DNA of 64,000 nt, from positions 6,284 through 70,283 of the forward strand of contig JBFMBS010000024.1 of NCBI GenBank assembly GCA_040755055.1. The letters are read 5' to 3'. The notes beneath the pieces are model-generated. The model saw only the letters and a list, made by a program, of their open reading frames with translations. It made no database searches and had not been told where the DNA came from. This document shows, piece after piece, positions 56,021 to 64,000 of the stretch. Both the position numbers and the translations under genes were made by a program. Within the stretch, counting starts at the first letter, position 1; every line of letters starts with the position of its first letter. This DNA comes from DYJK01 sp040755055. GTDB lineage: Bacteria > Bacteroidota > Ignavibacteria > Ignavibacteriales > Melioribacteraceae.

Positions 56021-59000
56021 ATGAATTTACAGCCGAAACCGTTTATGAGAGTATTATTAAGTATAGTGCTCTTATTTGGCTTGACAGTTACAAATTTAGC
56101 TCAGTCCAAAGATGGAGCGAAAAGCGTAACAGATTATACCAGCTATGCTCAAATTACCGGCACTGCTGAGGGCAAAACAATTAGTTATACCAATCCTTAT
56201 ACGCATAATAGTGCAAGTAACTTTGCCGGGACCTTTAATGGTACATTGAATTCTAATCCCGAAAAGTTCTACTGTATAGATCTTCAGCATGGGTTGGTGT
56301 ATAACCAGGATTACTGGGATGAAGGAAGCACATCATCGGAAATTACTTATGTGCTGAATCATTATTATCCTTACAAAACCAGTTATTCGGGAAAGCTATC
56401 CGATAACAACGAAGAAGCGGCTTCAGTTCAGTTTGCTATTTGGCATTTCAGCGATGGAGTGGATCCAAACACGATTACTAACAACAACAATGTAAAAAAC
56501 AGAGCTCTTGCAATTATAGCAGACGCAAATGCAAATCATAATGTAGTTGAATATCTTCAGACACTTTTGATAATACCGCCGGCACAATCATTTGTTCAAG
56601 GAACCCCGGCAAATTTTGATATTTACGCTACGGATATTAATGGCAATCCTTTATCAGGAATTCAAGTTCATTTAACAACAACTTTAGGAACACTTAGTGC
56701 AACAACAGTTACTACCGATGCAAGCGGTCATGCCGGACCAATTACTTTAACATACAGCGGAACCGGTACAGCGACAATTAAAGCAAAAGCAGATATTGAA
56801 ATACCGCAAGGTACAAGATATGTTCACAAAAATTATCCGGATACAAAACAGAAATTGGTTTTAGCAACACCGTCATTTGACGAAAAAGAAGTTACAGCAA
56901 CAGTTGAATGGTACACACCCGGCGATTGCGATCTTAATGGTTATATCACCTTTACACCGGGCGGATGGGGAAGCTCATCTAACAGTACACCTGGTAAAAT
57001 AAGGGATCTCTATTTTAATAGTGTATTCCCTTCAGGATTAACTGTTGGAGATAATTTTACTTTAGAATTAACCAGCGCTTCGGCTGTAAAAGATTTTCTG
57101 CCATCAGGCGGAACACCGGCTGCTTTGACACAGAATTATATTGACCCGGGTAATTCATTAAGCAACACATTAGCCGGTCATGTAGTTACTTTAACACTTA
57201 ATGTTGAATTTGATAGGGCCGGTTACCTCGGTACAAATTCAACCGACCTGGCAGATCTTATTATAGCAAGCGGTACTTTCTATGGATTAACGGTCGATCA
57301 ATTTTTAGCTATTGCAAATACAGCATTAGGCGGCGGAGCTACATCATATTCTTATAGCGATATTACAGATGCAGCAACTGCAATCAACGAGAATTTTGAC
57401 AACGGCACTGTTGATAACGGGTACTTAATATGTGAAGCTCCCAAAGCTTCATTAGGCGATAAAGTTTGGTTCGATACAGACAAAGACGGAAAACAAGATA
57501 GCGGTGAAAATGGAGTATCAAACATTACAGTAAAATTGTATGATTGTCTTGATAACCTAATTGCCACAACAACAACAGACGTAAATGGAAATTACTTATT
57601 CTCAAATCTTAATCCGGGTGATTACTATGTAATGTTTATACTTCCTTCCGGTTATGTATTTACAACAAAAGATGCCGGAAGCGATGACGCAAAAGACAGT
57701 GATGCAGATACCTCTACCGGAAAGACAATCTGTACAACATTGACAGCCGGTGAAAATGATTTAACATGGGATGCCGGTGTTTATGAAGAGTGTAAAAATA
57801 AAATTGGTGATTTTGTATGGCACGATAAAGATGTTGACGGAATACAAGATTCAGGCGAACCGGGAATATCCGGCGTCGTTGTTGAATTATTACAGAACAG
57901 CAACGTAATTGCAACAGATACAACCGATGCAAACGGTAAATATGAATTTGCAAATTTGAACAATGGTTCTTATAGTGTAAAAGTTGCATCATCTAATTAT
58001 AATGCCGGCGGAGTTCTAGAAAGCACGTCACAAACAAAGTGGTATTCAACAAAGAAAAACCAGGGCAGTGATGATGCAAAAGACAGTGATGCCGATAAAA
58101 ATCAATCAGTATCGGTAACATTGAATTGCAACGATAATTTAACAATAGATTTTGGTTTCTATAAAACATGTGTAAGCGTAACCAAAACAGCAGACAAACA
58201 AACAGCTCAGCCGGGCGATGTTATTACTTATACCTTTACAGTAGAAAATTGCGGTGATATAACATTAAGCGGCGGCGTAGATTTCTACGATGCACTATTG
58301 AATCCAACAGCACCGCATCATATTAAAAATATATCTCCGGTTAATCCTGGTGAAACAAAATCATTTACAAAGACATATACAGTTAAAACAACAGATTGCG
58401 GCGAATTGATTAATACTGTAACTGCAATCGGTCATCCGATAGACGGTTCTGCTAATGTTGAATTTTCCGCAACAGCAATAGTTGTGATCGATTGTAAAGC
58501 TTCGTTAGGCGATAAAGTTTGGTTCGATGCAGATAAAGATGGAATACAAGATGGCAACGAATCAGGCGTGCCGAATGTTACAGTAAAATTATATGATTGT
58601 GATAATAATTTAATCTCAACGACAACAACAGATGCAAATGGAAATTACTTATTCTCAAATCTTAATCCGGGTGATTACTATGTAATGTTTATACTTCCTT
58701 CCGGTTATGTATTTACAACAAAAGATGCCGGAAGCGATGACGCAAAAGACAGCGATGCAGATACCTCTACCGGAAAGACAATCTGTACAACATTGACAGC
58801 CGGCGAAAATGATTTAACATGGGATGCCGGTATTTACGAAGAAGAAGAGTGTATGAATAAGATAGGCGACTTTATCTGGCACGATATGGATACAGACGGA
58901 ATTCAAGATACTGACGAACCGGGATTAGCAAACGTAGTTGTTGAATTACTTGATGCACAAGGCAATCTATTACAGACAACAACAACAGATACAAACGGTT

Positions 59001-61876
59001 ATTATTTCTTCGATAACTTACCGAACGGAACATATAAGGTAAGAGTAGCTGCAAGCAACTTTACCGGCAGCGGAGTTTTAGCCGGTTCACAAAGCGAAAA
59101 ATGGTTCTTAACTTTCAAAGATAAAGGTTCTGATGATGCAAAAGACAGCGACGGCGATAACAACAAAACAGCAACCGTAACTGTTAATTGCAACGACGAC
59201 CTAACAATTGATTTTGGTTTCTTCAAAGTTTGTGTAAGTATGATTAAGACCGGTCCGGCTACAGTTAATGTTGGCGAAACAATTACATACACATTTACAG
59301 TTAGTAACTGCGGCGATGTTCTTCTTTCCGGAGGCGCTAATGTTTATGATCCGATGTTAAAGCCGAGCGGTGATCACAAAATCAAATACTTACAGCTCTA
59401 CCCCGGTCAAAGCGCAACATTCACTTATGATTATGAAACAACTCCTAATGACTGCGGCGAATTAATTAATGAAGCCTGGGTAATCGGTCATCCTTCGTTA
59501 GATAATTATAACTTTGGCGGCAACACTGTTCGTTATGATGATAGCCACACTGTAATTGTAAACTGCGAAGAGAAAGAAGCTGATCTGGAAATCAACAAGA
59601 CTTCAAGTGAAAGCAATCCGGAATGCGGAGAACAATTTTACTATACAATTACTGTAAAGAATAACGGTCCGGATAAATCAGAAGGTATCGTAGCAAGCGA
59701 TCTATTACCATCAGGCGCAGATTATATTTCTCACACAACATCACAAGGTACATACGATCAAAATACCGGTATCTGGAATGTTGGCGATCTTAATTCCGGT
59801 TCAACAGCAACATTAACGATCTATGTTAAAGTTGATTGCGATCAAGTAAACAACAGCACTTTCGATCTTGGCGTTGCAGCAGATTATAACTTGTTTGTAA
59901 TCGAAGACGTTGATCAACCTTCTTCGGATACACAAGGTAAAGTTGCCGTTGGTGGAAATGCTAACTTTGCAAACTACAGCATTGGCGACCAACTGCCAAT
60001 GAACAGCGGCGATGTATTAATAGTCGGCGGTGATTTGACATACTTGAGCGGACGCGTTTACGGCAACGTAGTTTACGGCAACACAACCAACTTACCAATC
60101 CCGGGCGTTACAGTTGATGGAACAATCAGTCAGGGTAACCCGATCGATTTTGCAGCAGCAAAAATATACTTAGAAAACTTATCACTATCGTTAAGCGGTT
60201 ACACAGTAAACGGCACAACTACATTCCAGTGGGGCGGCTTAACATTATCAGGTACCGATCCGTTCTTGAACGTATTTGCAGTTAGCGGTTCCGATCTTTC
60301 TTCCGCCAACAATGTAACTATAAACGTTCCGAACGGCTCTGCTGTATTAGTTAATATAGATGGTACAAACATTAACTGGACCGGCGGTTTAACAGTAAAC
60401 GGTACTGCAATTAATAATGTACTTTATAATTTCTATCAAGCAACAAGCATGACAATCCAGGGAATAGATATCCGCGGATCCATCTTAGCTCCTTTTGCCG
60501 ATATTAATTTTGCAGCCGGTGTTATCAACGGTCAGATGATTTGTAAATCATTGATCGGTATGGGTCAAATGAACCTTTCACCATTCGGCGGAAATATTCC
60601 TGGTGAAAAAGAGATAACAAACGTTGCAATTATTGTCTCTTCAATAACAATCGATCCTAATCCAAATAACAATTCGGCTTCGGTTGAAGTTATTGTTGGC
60701 GGCAGTGATAATGGCGGCAACAACGGCGGTGGCGATGATTGGCAGTATGTAAACGGATTTGGTGAAGGTGAAATTGTTTACTCGATGATCTTTGACGGAC
60801 AGAATATCTACGCCGGTACATGGGGCGGAAAGATCTATATGTCCTCTAACGACGGTCAGACATGGACAGTTATAAACGCCGGAATGAACGTATCGTTCAT
60901 CTGGTCATTACAGATAAGCGGCGGATACATATTCGCAGCAACAGAACTTGGTGTGTATATCTATAACGGTTCAACATGGTCATTAACTTCGTTAGCCGGA
61001 ATCGATGTTCATTCACTTACAGTAAGCGGCGGAGTTATCTATGCCGGAACATGGGGTCTCGGTGTTTACAAATCAACAGATAACGGAACCACATGGTTGC
61101 CGATGAACAACGGGTTGAGCTACTTCTTAACTATTCAATCTGTAACAGCAACTGCATCTGGCGAACTCTTTGCAGCAAGCGTTGGCGGCGGAGTATTTAA
61201 GTTCGACGGATCGGTTTGGGTTAATGTAAACATCGGTTATGATTTCGTATGGGTAATGAATTCATCGAGCAGCGCAATCTTTGCCGGAACATACGGCGAT
61301 GGTCTCTATCGCTCATTCGACGGCGGCGCAACATGGTCTAAGGTTACTACTTTGAACGCTCCATTCATTTACTCGATAAGCGTAAGCGGCAGCGGTAAAG
61401 TTTATGTAGCTTCATGGGCAAGCGGTGTATTCGAATCAACCGATAACGGTAATACATGGACATCACTTGGTCTTGGCGGATTTGGTGTTAGCTCGTTAAT
61501 GGTTCCAACCGGCTCAGATGATTTGTTTGTTGGAACAAAAGAAGGCAAGATTTATATGTCTAAATCCACCGGTACAGCAACAGATGTAAACGATGGATTG
61601 AGCGAAGTACCGACTAAATTCGAATTGAACCAGAACTATCCGAACCCATTCAACCCGAGCACAACAATTCAGTTTGCAGTGCCCGAAGCCGGAAACTATA
61701 CAGTTAAGGTATTCAACGTACTCGGTCAAGAAGTAGCAACATTGTTGAACGGAGAGATTGGTTCAGGTATGCACAAAGTAACATTCGATGCCGGTAACCT
61801 TGCATCAGGAATCTATGTTTACAGATTAGTTGGTAACAATGTAAACATGAGCAAGAAGATGATATTGACAAAGTAA
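56021..61876 (+). CDS. Giant T9SS-exported adhesin-like protein with thioester domain and SdrD-B-like repeats
   Basis: A 1951-aa protein. Parts in order: signal peptide (about 1-28); thioester-type domain (about 40-165) with Cys85 in FYCIDL and Gln137 in VQFAIW, the pair that forms the Cys-Gln thioester in Gram-positive adhesins; Big_1-like domain (about 185-285); a region of unknown fold (about 290-470); SdrD-B-like repeats at about 476-590, 593-715, 826-944 and 945-1070 with DxDxDGxxD metal loops; DUF11-like domains near 717-825, 1075-1180 and 1186-1283; choice-of-anchor A (about 1283-1530); seven-blade propeller (about 1573-1855); T9SS sorting domain (last 85 aa). GGAGG precedes the start. 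Confidence 0.85.
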   Translation: MNLQPKPFMRVLLSIVLLFGLTVTNLAQSKDGAKSVTDYTSYAQITGTAEGKTISYTNPYTHNSASNFAGTFNGTLNSNPEKFYCIDLQHGLVYNQDYWDEGSTSSEITYVLNHYYPYKTSYSGKLSDNNEEAASVQFAIWHFSDGVDPNTITNNNNVKNRALAIIADANANHNVVEYLQTLLIIPPAQSFVQGTPANFDIYATDINGNPLSGIQVHLTTTLGTLSATTVTTDASGHAGPITLTYSGTGTATIKAKADIEIPQGTRYVHKNYPDTKQKLVLATPSFDEKEVTATVEWYTPGDCDLNGYITFTPGGWGSSSNSTPGKIRDLYFNSVFPSGLTVGDNFTLELTSASAVKDFLPSGGTPAALTQNYIDPGNSLSNTLAGHVVTLTLNVEFDRAGYLGTNSTDLADLIIASGTFYGLTVDQFLAIANTALGGGATSYSYSDITDAATAINENFDNGTVDNGYLICEAPKASLGDKVWFDTDKDGKQDSGENGVSNITVKLYDCLDNLIATTTTDVNGNYLFSNLNPGDYYVMFILPSGYVFTTKDAGSDDAKDSDADTSTGKTICTTLTAGENDLTWDAGVYEECKNKIGDFVWHDKDVDGIQDSGEPGISGVVVELLQNSNVIATDTTDANGKYEFANLNNGSYSVKVASSNYNAGGVLESTSQTKWYSTKKNQGSDDAKDSDADKNQSVSVTLNCNDNLTIDFGFYKTCVSVTKTADKQTAQPGDVITYTFTVENCGDITLSGGVDFYDALLNPTAPHHIKNISPVNPGETKSFTKTYTVKTTDCGELINTVTAIGHPIDGSANVEFSATAIVVIDCKASLGDKVWFDADKDGIQDGNESGVPNVTVKLYDCDNNLISTTTTDANGNYLFSNLNPGDYYVMFILPSGYVFTTKDAGSDDAKDSDADTSTGKTICTTLTAGENDLTWDAGIYEEEECMNKIGDFIWHDMDTDGIQDTDEPGLANVVVELLDAQGNLLQTTTTDTNGYYFFDNLPNGTYKVRVAASNFTGSGVLAGSQSEKWFLTFKDKGSDDAKDSDGDNNKTATVTVNCNDDLTIDFGFFKVCVSMIKTGPATVNVGETITYTFTVSNCGDVLLSGGANVYDPMLKPSGDHKIKYLQLYPGQSATFTYDYETTPNDCGELINEAWVIGHPSLDNYNFGGNTVRYDDSHTVIVNCEEKEADLEINKTSSESNPECGEQFYYTITVKNNGPDKSEGIVASDLLPSGADYISHTTSQGTYDQNTGIWNVGDLNSGSTATLTIYVKVDCDQVNNSTFDLGVAADYNLFVIEDVDQPSSDTQGKVAVGGNANFANYSIGDQLPMNSGDVLIVGGDLTYLSGRVYGNVVYGNTTNLPIPGVTVDGTISQGNPIDFAAAKIYLENLSLSLSGYTVNGTTTFQWGGLTLSGTDPFLNVFAVSGSDLSSANNVTINVPNGSAVLVNIDGTNINWTGGLTVNGTAINNVLYNFYQATSMTIQGIDIRGSILAPFADINFAAGVINGQMICKSLIGMGQMNLSPFGGNIPGEKEITNVAIIVSSITIDPNPNNNSASVEVIVGGSDNGGNNGGGDDWQYVNGFGEGEIVYSMIFDGQNIYAGTWGGKIYMSSNDGQTWTVINAGMNVSFIWSLQISGGYIFAATELGVYIYNGSTWSLTSLAGIDVHSLTVSGGVIYAGTWGLGVYKSTDNGTTWLPMNNGLSYFLTIQSVTATASGELFAASVGGGVFKFDGSVWVNVNIGYDFVWVMNSSSSAIFAGTYGDGLYRSFDGGATWSKVTTLNAPFIYSISVSGSGKVYVASWASGVFESTDNGNTWTSLGLGGFGVSSLMVPTGSDDLFVGTKEGKIYMSKSTGTATDVNDGLSEVPTKFELNQNYPNPFNPSTTIQFAVPEAGNYTVKVFNVLGQEVATLLNGEIGSGMHKVTFDAGNLASGIYVYRLVGNNVNMSKKMILTK
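57571..57778 (+). repeat. Near-identical intragenic repeat, copy 1 (SdrD-B-like repeat 1)
   Basis: About 208 bp that match 58624-58831, offset 1053 bp, with only a few mismatches visible by eye (for example GACGTAAAT against GATGCAAAT). The surrounding parts of the same domains differ much more. Confidence 0.8.
58624..58831 (+). repeat. Near-identical intragenic repeat, copy 2 (SdrD-B-like repeat 3)
   Basis: Partner of the repeat at 57571-57778 within the same gene. It encodes the block from NGNYLFSNLNPGDYYVMF to LTWDAG. High identity at silent sites points to recent duplication or gene conversion. Confidence 0.8.
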
Positions 61877-61923
61877 AATAAGCAGAAGGTTGCTGCCTAC
61901 AAGAAGGCGGTGCCAATAGATTC

Positions 61924-61956
61924 AAAGGCGGTCTCACAAGGACCGCCTTTTTTATT
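61924..61956 (+). terminator. Strong rho-independent terminator
   Basis: AAAGGCGGTC (61924-61933) pairs with GACCGCCTTT (61941-61950) around a 7-base loop, followed by TTTATT. It ends the 1951-aa gene. Confidence 0.85.
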
Positions 61957-62114
61957 ACTTCTCTGTTTGCTGAAAAGACTCATCGTCTTATATACTATTT
62001 AAATATGTTGATAATTTCTATTCTATTCATTACCATATTAATGAAAATTGCGCCGCTAAAGGATACTCGCGTTTCTGTCCTCCGATGCTTACATAATACT
62101 ACGGAATGTTTTAA

Positions 62115-63296
62115 GTGAAAAAACATATGGTAAAAACAACATTAATCCTGATTATTATTTTACTTTGTTCAGTGAATTCCTTTTGCCAAACGTACTATGT
62201 GAACGGAAGAGTATTAACAGACAGTCATTATGTTAATTGTGCCGCATTAGTTTTGTATAACTCACAAACCAATACTGTTATTGATTCAACAACAACCGAT
62301 AGTTTTGGTTATTATCAGTTGAATGCGGTTGTTGGAGTAGATGACAACCATCCAACCATACCAACAAATTTTGAACTTGCTCAGAATTATCCCAATCCGT
62401 TTTCAAATCAAACAGAAATTCTTTATAAACTAAACAAACAAAATGAAGTGACAATAAAAATATACGACATACTTGGAAGAGAGATAAAAACATTCCGGCA
62501 AGGAGAACAAAATATCGGAATACATGGAGTAAGGTGGGATGGAACAAACAATCACGGAATTAAAGCAGTGCCGGGAATTTATTTTTACCAGTTAATAACA
62601 AACAAAGAAATTCAAACGATGAAAATGGTTTATTCGCCGAATGGTGATTCGTTTGTAAAAAACGGAAATAGATTTGTAACGATTAATAATCAGTTGAGAT
62701 TAACAAAAAAAACAAACACTGCTTGGAATAGGTTTACATTTGAAATAAAAAGTATAGATAGTACAAAACCCGAAATTGTAATACAAAGATTCGAAGATTT
62801 ACCCATTAACCGCGACACTACAATTGAATTTAATGTTGAGAAAGCAAGAATAATTTTAGGACAAAGTATTGAAGGTGTGAAAATTGGAGATGATTCACTA
62901 ACTGTGATTAACAAACTTGGTATCCCAGATTTAGTATATGATGCAGATTTAGACGGTTACGTATTTGCATATTCAGATGAAAGCCATAGTGGTTTTGAAC
63001 TATATGTAACAATAATAAAAAATCCTCAATTTATTGAAACAACCACCGCTGTCATATCTATTGAAGCAAATGTGCCCTATAAAGGAAAAACAAAAGAAGG
63101 AATAAAAATAGGCATGTATAGAGACATTGTTTTGAATTTGTTGGGTGCACCCTTAAGAACTGATCCAGGTCCACCATTAATTGTTGATTATTATTACATA
63201 GAACCATTGCCGGGATATATGAAAACTGGCTTTTGGTTTACATATGATGAAAATAAAAATGTTTTTAGAATGCAGATGATGCTTGATTCTCAATAA
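62115..63296 (+). CDS. Secreted protein with an internal T9SS-like domain and two BamE-like repeats
   Basis: A 393-aa protein with a signal peptide (ends near SFCQ), then a carboxypeptidase-regulatory-type domain (about 27-77). A T9SS sorting/FlgD-Ig-like domain (about 83-175: NFELAQNYPNPFSNQTEILY...GIYFYQL) follows, but it is internal. After it come two related units, SIEGVKIGDDSLTVINKLGIPDLVYD (from about 252) and TKEGIKIGMYRDIVLNLLGAPLRTD (from about 325), with the BamE/SmpA-like sequence shape. The start is GTG at 62115 or ATG at 62127. Because the sorting domain is not terminal, export by T9SS is doubtful. Confidence 0.6.
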   Translation: MKKHMVKTTLILIIILLCSVNSFCQTYYVNGRVLTDSHYVNCAALVLYNSQTNTVIDSTTTDSFGYYQLNAVVGVDDNHPTIPTNFELAQNYPNPFSNQTEILYKLNKQNEVTIKIYDILGREIKTFRQGEQNIGIHGVRWDGTNNHGIKAVPGIYFYQLITNKEIQTMKMVYSPNGDSFVKNGNRFVTINNQLRLTKKTNTAWNRFTFEIKSIDSTKPEIVIQRFEDLPINRDTTIEFNVEKARIILGQSIEGVKIGDDSLTVINKLGIPDLVYDADLDGYVFAYSDESHSGFELYVTIIKNPQFIETTTAVISIEANVPYKGKTKEGIKIGMYRDIVLNLLGAPLRTDPGPPLIVDYYYIEPLPGYMKTGFWFTYDENKNVFRMQMMLDSQ

Positions 63297-63395
63297 TTTT
63301 TTAACCTAAGAGATATAAAACATTAATATTTATCTAAAGATAAAATTACATTATTACTTAATTAAAGTGATCTAATAACTGACGGAGGTACTTTT

Positions 63396-63878
63396 ATGAA
63401 AAAATTCTTGATCATATGGGTTATAATGACTTTTTCCTCCTTCTTGATGTATTCTACTCAAAATGGAGATGAACAAAAAATGCGTATTAATATGATAAGA
63501 TTCTCCGATGTTATAGTTGAAGGCGAAGTGATAAACATAGCAGAAGAAACTGGTTTTTATAATGATACTAATGAGGTTGTAACTATCCTGATCAAAGAAA
63601 AAGTTGTAGGTGAAGCAGTGCAGTCAACCATATTGCTAAAGTATCCAAAAAATATTGAATTTGACACGTACTGGCATAAACCTAAATTTAAGATTGGTGA
63701 TCATTTAATTGCTTTTTTAGAGCGTGATAAAGAAAAAAGTTATTACCCGATTGGTGGGGCTTTTGGTGTGTTTAAAATTATGGCGGGTAAAGTGGAAAAA
63801 AGTTTTATTACAGTTAAGTATTTTAAAGAGCAATTAAAAAATGTTAGAAATAACTATTTGGATTCAGTAGAATTTTGA
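63396..63878 (+). CDS. Secreted protein of unknown function, stop supplied by an adjacent IS end
   Basis: A 160-aa protein with a signal peptide (MKKFLIIWVIMTFSSFLMYS). The body pattern (DVIVEGEVINI..., then FKIGDHLIAFLERDKEK and GGAFGVFKI) resembles small OB/netrin-like exported proteins, but I cannot name a family. CGGAGG stands before the ATG. Its TGA stop (63876-63878) is the first three bases of what looks like an IS3-type terminal repeat, so a few C-terminal residues may have been lost. Confidence 0.55.
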   Translation: MKKFLIIWVIMTFSSFLMYSTQNGDEQKMRINMIRFSDVIVEGEVINIAEETGFYNDTNEVVTILIKEKVVGEAVQSTILLKYPKNIEFDTYWHKPKFKIGDHLIAFLERDKEKSYYPIGGAFGVFKIMAGKVEKSFITVKYFKEQLKNVRNNYLDSVEF

Positions 63879-64000
63879 TCCTACCCCTAAAAGTGCAACA
63901 AAAAGTTAAGCAACCTTTTTATTAATTATATCGTTATTTTTTTCTTCAAACTCCCCAGGTGATAAATATCCGATTGTTGAATGAAGTCTTACTCTGTTGT
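63876..64000 (-). mobile_element. IS3-family insertion sequence, one end (partial)
   Basis: The end begins TGATCCTACCCCTAAAAG, which resembles terminal repeats of the IS150/IS3 group, and contains the C-terminal end of the transposase gene on the minus strand. The element continues beyond the window, so the other end and target duplication cannot be seen. Confidence 0.7.
63907..64000 (-). CDS. IS3-family transposase OrfB, C-terminus (partial)
   Basis: The minus strand ends with NRVRLHSTIGYLSPGEFEEK and a short tail to the stop at 63907. RLHSTIGYLSPGEFE matches the C-terminal block of the DDE integrase-type transposase of IS3 elements (usually xRxHSALGYLSPxEFE). The catalytic part lies outside the window. 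Confidence 0.8.

Noticed and set aside
56021..61876. CRISPR-like or tandem short repeats in the adhesin gene
   Set aside because: The repeats are protein-domain repeats of 340 bp or more, not short direct repeats with spacers; no CRISPR array was seen in the window.

Overview
The window is an AT-rich chromosomal segment from a member of the Ignavibacteria, or a close relative on the Bacteroidota/Chlorobi side. The main reason is that at least five secreted proteins end in a type IX secretion (T9SS) type A sorting domain with the NYPNPFNP-type motif that is abundant in Ignavibacteriales. Other support is the gene order dnaA-dnaN-recF-DUF721-gyrB-gyrA and the many short-leader lipoproteins. The species call is inference; no rRNA or tRNA gene was seen.

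Left part (1-16476), replication origin block: dnaA, dnaN, recF, a DUF721/DciA-like gene, gyrB and gyrA all lie on the minus strand. DnaA-box-like sites flank dnaA on both sides (14.5-14.65 kb and 16.1-16.33 kb), so the origin is probably here and split by dnaA. An MgtE-like transporter lacking its usual N-terminal domain and a MntA/HepT (MNT-HEPN) toxin-antitoxin pair sit between gyrB and gyrA. Further left are a PLP-dependent Cys/Met enzyme and two tandem M1-type metallopeptidases.

Middle part (16477-34963), mixed housekeeping and accessory genes: type I asparaginase with an overlapping HEXXH membrane protein, an NhaD/ArsB-type antiporter, a decayed serine beta-lactamase-like gene, a DUF5694 protein, a T9SS-exported TIM-barrel-like protein, an AraC-type regulator, MscL, a Fic-domain protein with a non-canonical active site and its own operator-like palindrome, an orphan divergent GroES-like protein, a methyltransferase, and then a run of envelope genes (CBM-like lipoprotein, LysM protein, Lpp-like coiled-coil lipoprotein, outer-membrane barrel, nine-repeat DUF5666 protein, two more lipoproteins).

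34.5-45.8 kb, signalling and efflux: a PAS-PAS-GAF histidine kinase with a NarL-type regulator and a stand-alone receiver, then a TetR-led operon (TetR, TolC, HlyD-type adaptor, two ABC ATPases, two ABC-2 permeases) equivalent to the YbhGFSR-type exporters. Its promoter overlaps a GTTTCC/GGAAAC inverted repeat that probably binds the TetR protein.

Right part (45.8-64 kb), cell-surface proteins: a T9SS repeat protein, a DUF5916 outer-membrane protein, and two very large secreted proteins (1645 and 1951 aa) that share a C-terminal half made of DUF11, choice-of-anchor A, seven-bladed propeller and T9SS sorting domain but differ in their heads. One head is GH43-like with an inserted DUF4082-like domain. 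The other is a thioester domain (Cys85/Gln137) followed by SdrD-B-like repeats, a covalent-adhesin architecture best known from Gram-positive surface proteins. I regard this pair as the most interesting content. The window ends in an IS3-family element whose end coincides with the stop codon of the last gene.
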